From assembly GCA_020025535.1 (NCBI GenBank), contig JAHHRY010000006.1, positions 1 to 64,000 on the forward strand: a stretch of 64,000 nucleotides of DNA. Reading direction: 5' to 3'. Positions 33,991-42,802 of this stretch are shown here, piece after piece. A program made the translations under genes and the position numbers. Each line of letters opens with the position of its first letter. Within the stretch, counting starts at the first letter, position 1. The notes below the pieces were generated by a model. That model saw nothing but the letters and a program-made list of their open reading frames with translations. It ran no database searches and was not told the origin of the DNA. The DNA is from Oscillospiraceae bacterium. GTDB taxonomy: Bacteria > Bacillota > Clostridia > Oscillospirales > Oscillospiraceae.

Positions 33991-34440
33991 TTACTTTATA
34001 CGCATTTCCCAGCGGCCGTCCTCTATAATGTACTGAAATTCGGTCAAACGGTCATCCGTCATGACCTGAATCAGTTCTTCCAGATCTGCCACGGTGGGTA
34101 ATCCGCGCAGCTGATCTCTGGAAACCCAGAGTACATCCCCTTCCTCGGATGCACGCAGTTCGCCTTCAAACCGATCTGCACAGAACAGAAACACCAGATA
34201 GCGTCCGTTTTCTATGGGGAATTGCTTCACGCCGCACAGTCTGGGACTGAAAATCGTCAGTCCGGTTTCTTCTTTCACTTCCCGGATCACGGCGTCTACA
34301 ATGGACTCTCCCTGCTCGATGTGCCCTCCCGGAAGCGCAAGACCCTTCCAGTCCTTTTTTGTTCTGTTCTGAAGCAGGTACTGCTCACCCCTGCGAACCA
34401 GACACAAAGTGGTCAGTTCCACATTTTCTGTTCGTTTCAT
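33991..34440 (-). CDS. NUDIX hydrolase (8-oxo-dGTP diphosphatase-like)
   Basis: 149 residues. The Nudix box is complete: GGHIEQGESIVDAV then REVKEETG (residues about 38-60). The context LCLVRRGEQYLLQNRTKKDW fits MutT/YvcI-type enzymes that remove oxidised nucleotides. ATG 34440 is six bases after GAGGAG and overlaps the stop of the upstream protease gene by 4 bases, so the pair is translationally coupled. Distinct in sequence from the NUDIX protein at 10298. Confidence 0.87.
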   Translation of the reverse strand: MKRTENVELTTLCLVRRGEQYLLQNRTKKDWKGLALPGGHIEQGESIVDAVIREVKEETGLTIFSPRLCGVKQFPIENGRYLVFLFCADRFEGELRASEEGDVLWVSRDQLRGLPTVADLEELIQVMTDDRLTEFQYIIEDGRWEMRIK

Positions 34441-35027
34441 AAACGCTCCTCGGTTTGTGTATTTTTGTATTGGCATTTCTGGGGCAATCTGGAGATCAGC
34501 AGGGAACCGTTCTCTTTCAGCCATTTCCGTCGTGCCCGGTAATCAGGCAGGACTTTTTCTACCTCTGCCCAGAATTTGCCGGAGTGGTTCATCTCTTTCC
34601 GGTGGCACAGTTCATGTACCACCACATAGTCCAGTACCTCGGGTGGTGCGAGCATCAGCAGACAGTTGAAATTCAGATTGCCTTTGCTGCTGCAGCTGCC
34701 CCATCGGGTTTTCTGACTGCGAATGGTGATTCGTCCGTAGTCCACGCCGATTTCCGGCGCAAAGTGGGCTGCCCGTTCCGAAATTACCGTCAGTGCCTGC
34801 CGGGCAAGGCGGGAAAGCTCGTCCTGTGTAAAAGCAGGCAGCGGAACCTCCTGCTTGGAAAGATGTTTTTCAATCCAGTCGGCCTTGCTTTCCACAAATG
34901 TATGAATATCGTCGGCACGCATCCGGTTCGGACAGCGGACAAGCACCTGCCCGCCGGGGGTAATCTGGATGGCAATGGTCCTGCGCGTGCTGCGGATGAT
35001 TTGGTAAGACAGCGTTTTTGCGCCCAT
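34437..35027 (-). CDS. YgjP-like zinc metallopeptidase (DUF45/M48)
   Basis: 196 residues. The zinc motif is HELCHRKEMNHSGKFW (residues about 142-157), preceded by RWGSCSSKGNLNFN, both hallmarks of the YgjP/WLM-like peptidases related to SprT. Substrate unknown. ATG 35027 is eight bases after GGAGGAA. First gene of a pair with the NUDIX hydrolase. Confidence 0.87.
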   Translation of the reverse strand: MGAKTLSYQIIRSTRRTIAIQITPGGQVLVRCPNRMRADDIHTFVESKADWIEKHLSKQEVPLPAFTQDELSRLARQALTVISERAAHFAPEIGVDYGRITIRSQKTRWGSCSSKGNLNFNCLLMLAPPEVLDYVVVHELCHRKEMNHSGKFWAEVEKVLPDYRARRKWLKENGSLLISRLPQKCQYKNTQTEERL

Positions 35028-35180
35028 GGCGATTCCTCCGTAGGAAAAAAGGCCGGCCTTTCGGCCGCCGGAAAAATAGCCCGTCACGGCGGCAGAATGT
35101 TGCAGCGCGCGGACGGCGCGCGGCAGGAATCCCTCCGCGCCCGGAACTTGCCGGGCTGAAAACGGGACCTGGAAAGTTGG

Positions 35181-35229
35181 AATAATAAAAGAAAAGCACT
35201 GGAAAACCAACGATTTCCAGTGCTTTTCT
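35181..35229 (-). terminator. Terminator of the tRNA operon
   Basis: A 16-bp perfect stem (35190-35205 with 35214-35229); on the minus strand it is followed by TTTTATTATT. Its outer base touches the encoded CCA of tRNA-Lys. Confidence 0.88.
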
Positions 35230-35304
35230 GGTGACCCGCTGGAGATTCGAACTCCAGACCCATTGCTTAAAAGGCAATTGCTCTGCCAACTGAGCTAGCG
35301 GATC
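35229..35304 (-). tRNA. tRNA-Lys (anticodon TTT)
   Basis: A cloverleaf is readable on the minus strand: acceptor GATCCGC pairs with GCGGGTC (one G-T), the anticodon loop is CTTTTAA with TTT, and the T loop is GTTCGAATC. The 3' CCA is encoded (35229-35231). It lies 3 bases downstream of tRNA-Gln. Confidence 0.95.
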
Positions 35305-35307
35305 GAA

Positions 35308-35382
35308 TGGCTGGGATGGCCGGATTTGAACCGACGAATGCCAGAGTCAAAGTCTGGTGCCTTACCGCTTGGCGACATCCCA
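35308..35382 (-). tRNA. tRNA-Gln (anticodon TTG)
   Basis: A cloverleaf is readable on the minus strand: acceptor TGGGATG pairs with CATCCCA, the anticodon stem CCAGA/TCTGG holds loop CTTTGAC with TTG, and the T loop is GTTCAAATC. The CCA end is encoded (35308-35310). Co-transcribed with tRNA-Lys. Confidence 0.95.
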
Positions 35383-35417
35383 ATGTGTAGCAGCGTCCGG
35401 CATCGGACACGCTAGAC

Positions 35418-35446
35418 ATTATAGCATGACGATTTGAATTTTGCAA
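35418..35446 (-). promoter_or_regulatory. Promoter of the tRNA operon
   Basis: On the minus strand TTGCAA (35441-35446) and TATAAT (35418-35423) are separated by 17 bases, with TGC before the -10 as an extended element. A near-consensus promoter, as expected for stable RNA. Confidence 0.85.
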
Positions 35447-35479
35447 TAGCTAATTTTGCGATTTTTTGCCGAAAAGGAT

Positions 35480-35513
35480 GAATTAACTCCCGGACGGTGA
35501 CTCCGTCCGGGAG
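35480..35513 (-). terminator. Probable terminator of the O-antigen ligase-like operon
   Basis: An 11-bp perfect stem (35487-35497 with 35503-35513), 6 bases after the gene's stop; on the minus strand it is followed by TTAATTC, a weak T-run. Confidence 0.65.
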
Positions 35514-35518
35514 AAGTG

Positions 35519-36937
35519 TTAGACTTTCTGTGATTTTTCCGCGAAAATCAGCGCCATGGAATAGAACAGTGTGGGGCCCACATTGAAGAAGTGGCAGTCC
35601 AGCAGACTGGTGCCCAGCAGGACAAGAATGGACAGACCGATGAAGGTTTTCTCAAAAGTCCGCTGCTTTACGAACAGCCAGACGGTTTGTGCCCGGTGGA
35701 TGCAGTAGGCAATCAGTCCCACAGAACCGCAGCTGGCAAGCATCTGGATTATGGTGTTGTGCCAGCGAGGGGGGAAAAATGCGGAGAAAGCGCCCACGGT
35801 GGAGAACTCGATCATGGGGTAGTCGATGGCGTAGAAGGTGCCGCCGAACACGGGATAGTTGAGGAACTGCTTGAAGCCTTCCCGGTAGATGGTGTCCCGG
35901 TTGGAAAGGCTCAGTCCTTTTTCAAACAGGTCACGGAAGATGCTGTAAAGGGCTTTGTGGAAGACCAGCACTGCGATCACGGCAGCGACCGCATACAGCA
36001 GCCAGGCCCATTTGCTGCGGCTGCGGATCAGGGTGTAAATCAGACAGCCGCCGTATACCAGACCGCCGAAAAGCATGGAAGTGCGGGAACAGGTCATGCA
36101 CACGCCGGCCATGTAGGCAGCGGCCAGCAGATGGAAGCACCAGCCTTTGCTGCTCCGGTTGGCGAAATAGAAGGGAAAGGGGATCATCATGGCCAGCATA
36201 CCGCCCATATTGTTGTGAATGCCCCATCCGGTGACAATATTGCTCCAGCGAATGGTACCGTTTACAATGGCCTTGCCGGAGAGATAAATGCCCAGAATTT
36301 CCGCCAGAACCACGGCGCCGACCATCAGTCCGACCCAGCAGAAGAAGTCTTTCGGGGCCTTATCCCACCGGACGGCGCCGGCGAAAACATAGTAGCAGGC
36401 GGCGACGGATGCAAACTGAACGGTGGCGAAGGTGAGGTTCCGCAGAGCCAGCTCGCCGTATTTTTCATAGCCGATACCGGAGAGGTAATAGCTGGCGCCG
36501 AGAATCAGCATACCGGCCAGAAGCTTGCGTTTCTGACTGAAAAACCGTTTTCCGCCCAAATCCGGATCACTGGCCAGACGGAAAATCAGTGCGATGACGA
36601 AAAGAACGCCCAGGGCGATCAGATATATTCCGCCGTTCTGGGGAAAGAAAATGGAGTCTTTGTTGCTGCCGGGGTTGTTCTGGGTGGACGGTGCGATGTA
36701 GCAGCAGATGACAATGGGCATAACGGACAGACAATCGTCGCAAAAGAGACAAATATAGATGCCGAATGCCACGAAAGTCGTATATACCAGTAATTCAGCT
36801 CCAAACAGGTTGGAGATCACGGTCAGCAGGCCAATCAATGCAATGTAAGCAGGCGAGGAAATGAAATGATTGATTGCCTGAATGCGGGGGAGATTTCGGA
36901 GTCGGGAAAGTTTCCCGGTAATAGATGTGTCAGCCAT
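35519..36937 (-). CDS. O-antigen ligase/polymerase-family membrane protein
   Basis: 472 residues with about ten to twelve membrane helices and a large loop with the Wzy_C signature region (SRTSMLFGGLVYG near 285, then RDTIYREGFKQFLNYPVFGG and PRWHNTIIQMLASCG near 355-415). Such proteins join or polymerise surface sugars at the outer face of the membrane. ATG 36937 follows AGAGGT. It is the last gene after the phosphatase and DUF2284 genes, 64 bases downstream. No glycosyltransferase cluster is near, so its polymer is unknown. Confidence 0.8.
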   Translation of the reverse strand: MADTSITGKLSRLRNLPRIQAINHFISSPAYIALIGLLTVISNLFGAELLVYTTFVAFGIYICLFCDDCLSVMPIVICCYIAPSTQNNPGSNKDSIFFPQNGGIYLIALGVLFVIALIFRLASDPDLGGKRFFSQKRKLLAGMLILGASYYLSGIGYEKYGELALRNLTFATVQFASVAACYYVFAGAVRWDKAPKDFFCWVGLMVGAVVLAEILGIYLSGKAIVNGTIRWSNIVTGWGIHNNMGGMLAMMIPFPFYFANRSSKGWCFHLLAAAYMAGVCMTCSRTSMLFGGLVYGGCLIYTLIRSRSKWAWLLYAVAAVIAVLVFHKALYSIFRDLFEKGLSLSNRDTIYREGFKQFLNYPVFGGTFYAIDYPMIEFSTVGAFSAFFPPRWHNTIIQMLASCGSVGLIAYCIHRAQTVWLFVKQRTFEKTFIGLSILVLLGTSLLDCHFFNVGPTLFYSMALIFAEKSQKV

Positions 36938-37001
36938 GAATACCTCTTCCAAATGTAACTATTTGTAACTTTAGTATAGCAAATCGAAAGTCGCATTGCA
37001 A

Positions 37002-37559
37002 CTATGTTTTCCCATTATTTTCATGGAAAAACAGAAGAGAAACCCAGGTGACTACGTTTTCGCCGTACTGAAATTCGATGCCCTGTTCTTCAAGTGTGGG
37101 GATGATATTGATTCCGTGGCTTTCCACGCAGGGATGCATTTTTTCCGGGTGGCGGCAGGGCTGACCGTCCAGGTAGGCACAGCGGGGGCAGATGGTGCAG
37201 GCTTCGGTGGACAGCACAAAAGGATCAATGCCCTGCTGCTGCATAAATTCCTGCACCTGCGTGGTGAGCGCTTCGTGGTCACTCCGGGTGCTTAAAGTTT
37301 CTTCAATATCGGAAATGTCATTCACTTCCGTGATCGTGGAGATCATCAGACATTCCGGGTACTGAAGACACCGGGCCTTGCATTCCTCCACGCTGCCCAC
37401 GGCAGGGGGGCAGGCCCAGGTTTTGCCGAACATGGGGCATTCCTGATGGCAGATATAGCGGATTCGCTCGGTAAACTCCAGAGAACTGGGGTCGATAAAG
37501 GCGTAGATATAGAGGGGAAGCTCGGAAATCTGCTGCTCCAGCAGTTCTCTGTTCAGCAT
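37002..37559 (-). CDS. DUF2284 metal-binding protein
   Basis: 185 residues. Two Cys-rich clusters: CHQECPMFGKTWACPP (about 37-52) and CTICPRCAYLDGQPC (about 121-135) with RHPEKMHPCVES. This is the DUF2284 pattern, predicted to bind metal or an iron-sulfur cluster; function unknown. The gene overlaps the upstream phosphatase by 7 bases. Confidence 0.85.
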   Translation of the reverse strand: MLNRELLEQQISELPLYIYAFIDPSSLEFTERIRYICHQECPMFGKTWACPPAVGSVEECKARCLQYPECLMISTITEVNDISDIEETLSTRSDHEALTTQVQEFMQQQGIDPFVLSTEACTICPRCAYLDGQPCRHPEKMHPCVESHGINIIPTLEEQGIEFQYGENVVTWVSLLFFHENNGKT

Positions 37560-37987
37560 ACAAATTCCTCCATGATTTTCCGGCAGCCCTCCTGCAGATC
37601 TGCCATGGTCCGGGCAAAATCTCCGGTATACCAGGGATCGGCTACCTCCCGATCCAAAAGGGGACGGATTTTGTCCGGGTCGGCCGGCAGCATGGCGGCC
37701 AGGCGGCGGCCGTTGCTGCGATCCATATAATAGATGCGGTCATAATGGGAATAGTCTTCCGGCGTTATCTGCCGGGCACGTTTTCCGGCGCAGGAAATGC
37801 CGTGCTTTTCCAGTTCCCGACGGGCGGGGGGGTATACCGGATTGCCGATTTCCTCCCGGCTGACGGCAGCGGAGGCAATTTCAAAACGATCGGAAACGCC
37901 GGCTTTCTCCACCATGTCTTTCAGAATAAACTCCCCCATGGGGCTGCGGCAAATGTTGCCGTGACATACAAACAGAATTTTTGTCAT
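37553..37987 (-). CDS. Low-molecular-weight protein tyrosine phosphatase
   Basis: 144 residues. The catalytic loop VCHGNICRSP gives the CX5R signature (C8, R14) and the acid loop is DPWYTGDF near 125. In Firmicutes these enzymes often control bacterial tyrosine kinases of surface polysaccharide synthesis, which fits the O-antigen ligase-like gene further down the same operon (inference). ATG 37987 is the first codon of the operon. Confidence 0.9.
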   Translation of the reverse strand: MTKILFVCHGNICRSPMGEFILKDMVEKAGVSDRFEIASAAVSREEIGNPVYPPARRELEKHGISCAGKRARQITPEDYSHYDRIYYMDRSNGRRLAAMLPADPDKIRPLLDREVADPWYTGDFARTMADLQEGCRKIMEEFVC

Positions 37988-38108
37988 GATATGTTTTCCT
38001 TGTTCCGGTTCCTCCCCTGCGGGGAAGGAATCATTTAATAGCCCGGCTATTGTAACACAGGGCAGGAGATATTTCTATGAAAACTTTGTAAATATGGAAA
38101 ATAACCGG

Positions 38109-38137
38109 GAAAAGGCCGCCGAAAAACATCGGCGGCC
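38109..38137 (-). terminator. Terminator of the 38187 gene
   Basis: A 9-bp perfect stem (38114-38122 with 38129-38137); on the minus strand it is followed by TTTTCCC. Confidence 0.8.
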
Positions 38138-38186
38138 TGAGCTTGTATAGTGGGAGTTCGTTTTCTGTGACAAAAACAGAGGGACT

Positions 38187-39113
38187 TTAACGGTTGACGG
38201 AGCAGGCCATGCGGTGGTAGGTGTGCCGGATGCCCCGGACGGCTACGGAATAGGCCTGAATATTTTCCGGCAGCGCCATGCCGCCGTAGCCGGCATCTCC
38301 CAGATGGTGGATGTCCGTGCCGGTCATTTTGCACATCAGGGCAATCTGGCGAATGGTGGCGGTGTCGGCGCCCTCCTGAGAGGTGCCGATGGCGGTGATG
38401 GTCAGACAGCCCAGACTGTGGGCAAAGCAAACCAGTTCCCGGACATATTCCATGGTCAGACCGGGAACGGTGCCGGGGGCGGGCAGCAGAATAATATCCG
38501 CACCGGCCCGGGCAAAGGCACGGATATCTTCTTTGGTGATGATTTTCTCAGCGCCTTCCGACAGAATGCCGGAGGCGTGCATTTTGCCGGCGGCAAGCAG
38601 AAGCCTGTCACCCAGCTCCTTTTTATATAGTGTCAATGTCTGCACAATGGCATCGTTGGTGACGCCCACTCCGGGATTGCCGGTGAGCAGAATCATGTTA
38701 ACACCCATGTCGGCAGCACGCTGTGCATTGGCAAGAGTTGCTTTCCGGCCGGGGGTCATGGCCCACATATTTTCCTCGGGATCTTCGGAGGACAGTACCT
38801 GCTCCACCGGCTCCAGATTGATGCCGATGGGACGACCCGTCAGTTCCTTCAGTCTGGAAACGACCACCATGGGCTCTGTTTTGGGAAGTCCCCGAATTAC
38901 GGGGTTTTGAACATCGAACATATTCAGCAGCAGAATGTCGGCACCCATGGCGGCAGCAAATTCTGCATTGGTGATGTCGCCCAGCATGGGCTGAAGAGCG
39001 CCGATGGTTTCACAGGCGATTGTACGGCCTTCGGAGCCGGCAATGGCTTCAAAAAGTTCGGTTTTTGTCATCCGGGCAAAGTCGGATGCCCGGCAGTCAA
39101 GGATTCGTTTCAT
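38187..39113 (-). CDS. DUF7916-like predicted TIM-barrel protein
   Basis: 308 residues. The start (MKRILDCRASDFARMTKTEL) and the segments ACETIGALQPMLGDITNAE and GMALPENIQAYSVAVRG match a conserved family often mislabelled as haloacid dehalogenase, recently named DUF7916. Repeated Gly-rich strands (ILLTGNPGVGVTND, GADIILLPAPGT) suggest a TIM barrel like BtpA or PEP mutase. It is divergent from the PTS operon and may serve sugar or phosphonate metabolism; this is not shown. Confidence 0.72.
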   Translation of the reverse strand: MKRILDCRASDFARMTKTELFEAIAGSEGRTIACETIGALQPMLGDITNAEFAAAMGADILLLNMFDVQNPVIRGLPKTEPMVVVSRLKELTGRPIGINLEPVEQVLSSEDPEENMWAMTPGRKATLANAQRAADMGVNMILLTGNPGVGVTNDAIVQTLTLYKKELGDRLLLAAGKMHASGILSEGAEKIITKEDIRAFARAGADIILLPAPGTVPGLTMEYVRELVCFAHSLGCLTITAIGTSQEGADTATIRQIALMCKMTGTDIHHLGDAGYGGMALPENIQAYSVAVRGIRHTYHRMACSVNR

Positions 39114-39155
39114 GAGGTGTACTCCTTTGTTTTGGGAAGATTTTAGTACCTCTTT

Positions 39156-39184
39156 AGTATAACACAGATGTTCTTAACGGACAA
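39156..39184 (-). promoter_or_regulatory. Promoter of the 38187 gene
   Basis: On the minus strand TTGTCC (39179-39184) and TATACT (39156-39161) are separated by 17 bases, about 43 bases upstream of the start codon. Confidence 0.75.
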
Positions 39185-39237
39185 TGGTATTTGTGTCGAA
39201 GACTGCAATAAAATGAGGTGGGTATTTTGCACAAAAA

Positions 39238-39321
39238 ACAGAATGTAAACATGGTGGAAATGCTGATTCTTCTGTGAATGCAAACTAGTTTATTGACAGA
39301 ATGTAAACTTATGGGTATTCT
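39238..39321 (+). promoter_or_regulatory. licT operon promoter with direct repeats
   Basis: TTGACA (39293-39298) and TATTCT (39316-39321) are separated by 17 bases. ACAGAATGTAAAC occurs twice (39238-39250 and 39296-39308), the second overlapping the -35, with a weaker GAATGCAAAC at 39276-39285 between. The repeats look like binding sites of a regulator acting on top of LicT antitermination. Confidence 0.7.
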
Positions 39322-39357
39322 ATAAATACAAGTTACAAATTATAGATGGTTTCGATT

Positions 39358-39433
39358 GGATTGTTACTGGTAACGCAGGCAAAACCAAATTCTGCAAAGG
39401 TCTAGGTGTCTTTTTGCGGGGTTTGGTCTTTTT
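39358..39433 (+). promoter_or_regulatory. RAT antiterminator and overlapping terminator
   Basis: 39358-39386 begins GGATTGTTACTGGTAACGCA and ends GGCAAAACC, nearly identical to the ribonucleic antiterminator of the BglG/LicT family. It overlaps a terminator hairpin (about 39384-39424, ending TTTGGT) followed by nine T. Active LicT would stabilise the RAT and allow read-through into its own gene and the PTS genes. Confidence 0.92.
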
Positions 39434-39456
39434 TTTTCTTGAGGGGGCATTGCGGT

Positions 39457-40284
39457 ATGAAGGTACTGAAAGCTATCAATAACAATGTAGTCAGTTGCGT
39501 GGATGACAACGGCAAAGAGCTGGTAGTCATGGGCAGAGGCTTGGGTTTCCATGTCAGGCCCGGCGAGAAACTCAATCATCAGCTGGTGGAAAAAGTGTTT
39601 CGTATGGATTCTCCCGAAGAGTTCACACGACTGAAAGATCTGTTTGCCCGTCTCCCGGGAGATCTTCTGGAGCTTTGCAGCCGGATCATTGACCATGCCA
39701 ATCAGACGCTGGGACGCCGGCTGAATGAATCGATTTACCTGACCCTCACCGATCACATTCAGTTTGCTATTCAGCGCAGCCGACAGGGTATCAACCTGCA
39801 GAACGCTCTGCTTACGGAGGTGCGGGTCTTTTATCCGAAGGAATTTGCCATCGGAGAATATGCGCTGGAGCAGATTTGCCTGGGACAGGGAGTTGCTCTG
39901 CCGGCGGATGAGGCTGCCAGTGTGGCTTTACATATTGTAAACGCGGAATATGACAGTTCCATGAATATCACCATGCGGGTGGCACAGACGCTGCAGCCCA
40001 TGGCACGGATTCTGGAGAGCTGGCCCGGTCTTCAGCTGGATAAGCAGCAGCTTTGCTATGACGAGCTGATCGTTCACCTGAAATTTATGGCCATGCAGGC
40101 TTTCCGGCAGGAGCAGAAAGCGTGGGCGGATAATTTGCTGGCAGAAACGGTACAGCGGAGCATCCCGGAGGCATATGCCTGTGCACAGGCCGTAAGCTTA
40201 TATCTGACAGAACAATCGGGTAATGCTGTATCCACGGCAGAACAGGCGTGTTTGGCTATCTGTATCCGCCGTGCGTGTGTATGA
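39457..40284 (+). CDS. licT: BglG/LicT-family transcriptional antiterminator
   Basis: 275 residues: an RNA-binding CAT domain (1-55, MKVLKAINNNVVSCVDDNG) and two PRD domains (about 70-170 and 175-275) with regulatory His in DHIQFA and ALHIVNAEY. It binds the RAT just upstream of its own gene and is controlled by phosphorylation through the PTS proteins of this operon. ATG 39457 follows GAGGGGG. The operon order licT-IIA-ptsI-ptsH-IICB puts it under its own antitermination. Confidence 0.93.
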   Translation: MKVLKAINNNVVSCVDDNGKELVVMGRGLGFHVRPGEKLNHQLVEKVFRMDSPEEFTRLKDLFARLPGDLLELCSRIIDHANQTLGRRLNESIYLTLTDHIQFAIQRSRQGINLQNALLTEVRVFYPKEFAIGEYALEQICLGQGVALPADEAASVALHIVNAEYDSSMNITMRVAQTLQPMARILESWPGLQLDKQQLCYDELIVHLKFMAMQAFRQEQKAWADNLLAETVQRSIPEAYACAQAVSLYLTEQSGNAVSTAEQACLAICIRRACV

Positions 40285-40315
40285 TGTGATGTAAGACTGA
40301 AAGGAAGTAATAACA

Positions 40316-40804
40316 ATGGGAATTTTTAAGAAGCTGTTTGGCGGCAAGGCTATGGACAGCATTTGTGCGCCGGTTACCGGCGAAGCCGTAGCTATCAACC
40401 AGGTCAGTGACCCCACTTTCGGTGAGGAAATCCTGGGCAAGGGCATTGCCATCCGTCCCACGGAGGGCAAGGTTTACGCTCCCTGTGATGCCACCGTGGA
40501 TATGATGTTCGAGACCGGTCACGCAGTCAGCCTGATTGCGGACTGCGGCGCAGAGATTCTGGTCCATGTGGGTCTGGATACTGTGAACCTGAAGGGCGAG
40601 CATTACCATGTCATTGCCAAGAACGGCGACAAGGTGAAGAAGGGTGACCTGCTGATTGAGTTTGATCATGAGGCCATCGCTGCAGCCGGTTACGATATTA
40701 TCACCCCCGTTGTGATTTGCAACAGCGGCGACTATACAACTTTTGAAACCCATGTGGGCAAAAACGTGACCGCCGGTGATGTGGTGATCGAGCTGGCAAA
40801 ATAA
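40316..40804 (+). CDS. PTS glucose-family IIA component
   Basis: 162 residues. The phosphorylated His is H84 in ILVHVGLDTV, with the family signature region GAEILVHVGLDTVNL. It transfers phosphate from HPr to the IIB domain of the transporter at 42803. A separate IIA, rather than one fused to the permease, is encoded right before enzyme I. AAGGAAG lies upstream of the ATG. Confidence 0.92.
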   Translation: MGIFKKLFGGKAMDSICAPVTGEAVAINQVSDPTFGEEILGKGIAIRPTEGKVYAPCDATVDMMFETGHAVSLIADCGAEILVHVGLDTVNLKGEHYHVIAKNGDKVKKGDLLIEFDHEAIAAAGYDIITPVVICNSGDYTTFETHVGKNVTAGDVVIELAK

Positions 40805-40838
40805 AGATTACAAACGTTTTTTCGGAAAGGGGCACATC

Positions 40839-42452
40839 ATGAAACAAGGTTCCGGTTTGCCGGTATTTCCCGGTGTCGCCATCGGTAAGGCGGTTGTTTA
40901 TCAGAAGGCACAGCGTCAGGAAGCGGTTGCTTCCGGAGATCCTGCCATCGAGCAGGCCAAGTTTGAAGAAGCCTGTGCAACGGCAAAAGAGCAGCTGTCT
41001 CAGCTGTTTGAAAAAGCAAAGGCCGATCTGGGCGAGGAACAGGCAGCCATTGTGGAAGTTCAGATGCTGATGCTGGATGATCTGGACTATCTGGAGGCGG
41101 TTGCCGGTGAAATCGCAAACGGCGCTGCGGCTGCCACGGCTGCTGCCGACTGCGGCGAAAACATCGCGCAGGTGTTTGCATCGCTGGATGACGAGTATAT
41201 GAAGGCACGTTCCGCCGATATTCGGGATGTGTCCCAGCGTGTAGCGGACATCCTCAACGGCGGCAGCGGATTCCACCTGCCCGAAGGAAAGTTCCTTCTG
41301 GTTGCAGAGGATCTGGCTCCCAGTGAAACCATCCAGCTGCCCAGAGAGCGGATTCTGGCATTTGTCACCCGTCAGGGTTCTTCCAGTTCTCATACCGCAA
41401 TTCTGGCGCGTACATTAAATATTCCTTCTTTGGTCCAGTCCGATATTTCTCTGGAAGATGCAGCTCAGTGCGAGACGCTGGCTGTTGACGGATTTACCGG
41501 AAACTGGTACATGGATCCCGACGCACAGACTCTGGAAATGCTCCGGAAGAAGCAGGCAGAAGCAGACAGCGACCGTCAGGCACTGGAAGCCTACCGGGGC
41601 AGAAAGAGCGTCACCAAATCCGGCAAGCAGATCCTGCTTTGCGCCAACATCGGTTCTCCCGAGGATGCGGAGGCTGCCGTTGCAGCAGACGCCGAGGGTA
41701 TCGGCCTGATGCGCAGCGAATTCCTGTATCTGGGCAGAGAAAATCTCCCCAGCGAAGATGAGCTGTTTGAGGCCTATAAGAAAGTCGCCCAGATCATGGG
41801 CGAGCGTCCCGTGGTCATCCGGACCCTGGACATCGGCGCAGACAAGCAGGTTGACTATATGAATCTGGACAAGGAAGAGAACCCCGCTCTCGGCCTGAGA
41901 GGTCTGCGGATCTGCCTGACCAGAGAGGAAATCTTCCGCCCTCAGCTGCGCGCCATCTACCGTGCCAGCGCCTACGGCAATCTGAACGTGATGTTCCCCA
42001 TGGTAGCTTCCGTCTGGGAGCTGCAGGAGGCCAAGGCTCTGTGCAAAAAGATTCGCGAAGAGCTGGAAGCCGAAGGCGTTCCCACCAAGGAAGTCCCCAT
42101 CGGCGTGATGGTGGAGACCCCTGCCGCTGCAGTCATTGCCCACGAACTGGCAAAGGAAGCGGCCTTCTTCAGCGTCGGTACCAACGACCTGACCCAGTAC
42201 ACGCTGGCAGTTGACCGTCAGAATGCAAAACTGGGCAGATTCTATGATCCGTATCATCCTGCGCTGCTGGCGCTGCTGGCACATATTGCCAAATCTGCCA
42301 ACGAGGCAGGCATCTGGGCCGGTATCTGCGGTGAGCTGGGCGCCGATCCCAAGATGACGGAGACATTCCTGAAAATGGGCTATAGCGAGCTGAGTATGGC
42401 ACCCGGCCGGATTCTGGCCACCAGACGGCTTGTATGTGAAAGTGAGGAATAA
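40839..42452 (+). CDS. ptsI: PTS enzyme I (phosphoenolpyruvate-protein phosphotransferase)
   Basis: 537 residues. Active-site His is H185 in RQGSSSSHTAIL; the PEP-binding barrel shows EGIGLMRSEFLYLGR (about 286-300) and FFSVGTNDLTQYTLAVDR (about 443-460), and the C-terminal Cys is in GICGELGA. It starts the phosphate relay by taking phosphate from PEP. AAGGGG precedes ATG 40839. It is followed 4 bases later by HPr, the reverse of the usual ptsH-ptsI order. Confidence 0.95.
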   Translation: MKQGSGLPVFPGVAIGKAVVYQKAQRQEAVASGDPAIEQAKFEEACATAKEQLSQLFEKAKADLGEEQAAIVEVQMLMLDDLDYLEAVAGEIANGAAAATAAADCGENIAQVFASLDDEYMKARSADIRDVSQRVADILNGGSGFHLPEGKFLLVAEDLAPSETIQLPRERILAFVTRQGSSSSHTAILARTLNIPSLVQSDISLEDAAQCETLAVDGFTGNWYMDPDAQTLEMLRKKQAEADSDRQALEAYRGRKSVTKSGKQILLCANIGSPEDAEAAVAADAEGIGLMRSEFLYLGRENLPSEDELFEAYKKVAQIMGERPVVIRTLDIGADKQVDYMNLDKEENPALGLRGLRICLTREEIFRPQLRAIYRASAYGNLNVMFPMVASVWELQEAKALCKKIREELEAEGVPTKEVPIGVMVETPAAAVIAHELAKEAAFFSVGTNDLTQYTLAVDRQNAKLGRFYDPYHPALLALLAHIAKSANEAGIWAGICGELGADPKMTETFLKMGYSELSMAPGRILATRRLVCESEE

Positions 42453-42456
42453 ACAT

Positions 42457-42714
42457 ATGAAAGAATTTACTTATGAAATCAAAGACCCCATGGGTCTGCA
42501 TGCCCGTCCCGCAGGTCTGCTGGTAAAGGCAGCCGGCGCTTACGCAAGCACCGTTACTCTGAACGCTCCCACCGGCAAGGCCGATGCCAAGCGGATTATG
42601 GCCGTAATGCGTCTGGCCGTGAAGCAGGGCCATTCAGTCACCGTCACCTGCGAGGGTGCCGACGAAGAAAAGGCTGCCGCCGAGCTGAAGGCCTTCTTTG
42701 AAGCAAATCTGTAA
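42457..42714 (+). CDS. ptsH: PTS phosphocarrier HPr lacking Ser46
   Basis: 85 residues. Catalytic H15 is in GLHARPAG. At position 46, where Gram-positive HPr has the Ser phosphorylated by HPr kinase (KSIM), this protein has Arg: ADAKRIMAVM, codon CGG. It can therefore pass phosphate to IIA but should not act as the CcpA co-repressor. ATG 42457 is preferred to the in-frame 42430, which lies in ptsI. Confidence 0.92.
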   Translation: MKEFTYEIKDPMGLHARPAGLLVKAAGAYASTVTLNAPTGKADAKRIMAVMRLAVKQGHSVTVTCEGADEEKAAAELKAFFEANL

Positions 42715-42802
42715 GCTCATAAATTTATTTTAGGCCAATTGATTGTTGTGGGCCGACAATCTATTAATATAGGCAAAGAGAAATTAAGGAGGATTCAATT
42801 CT

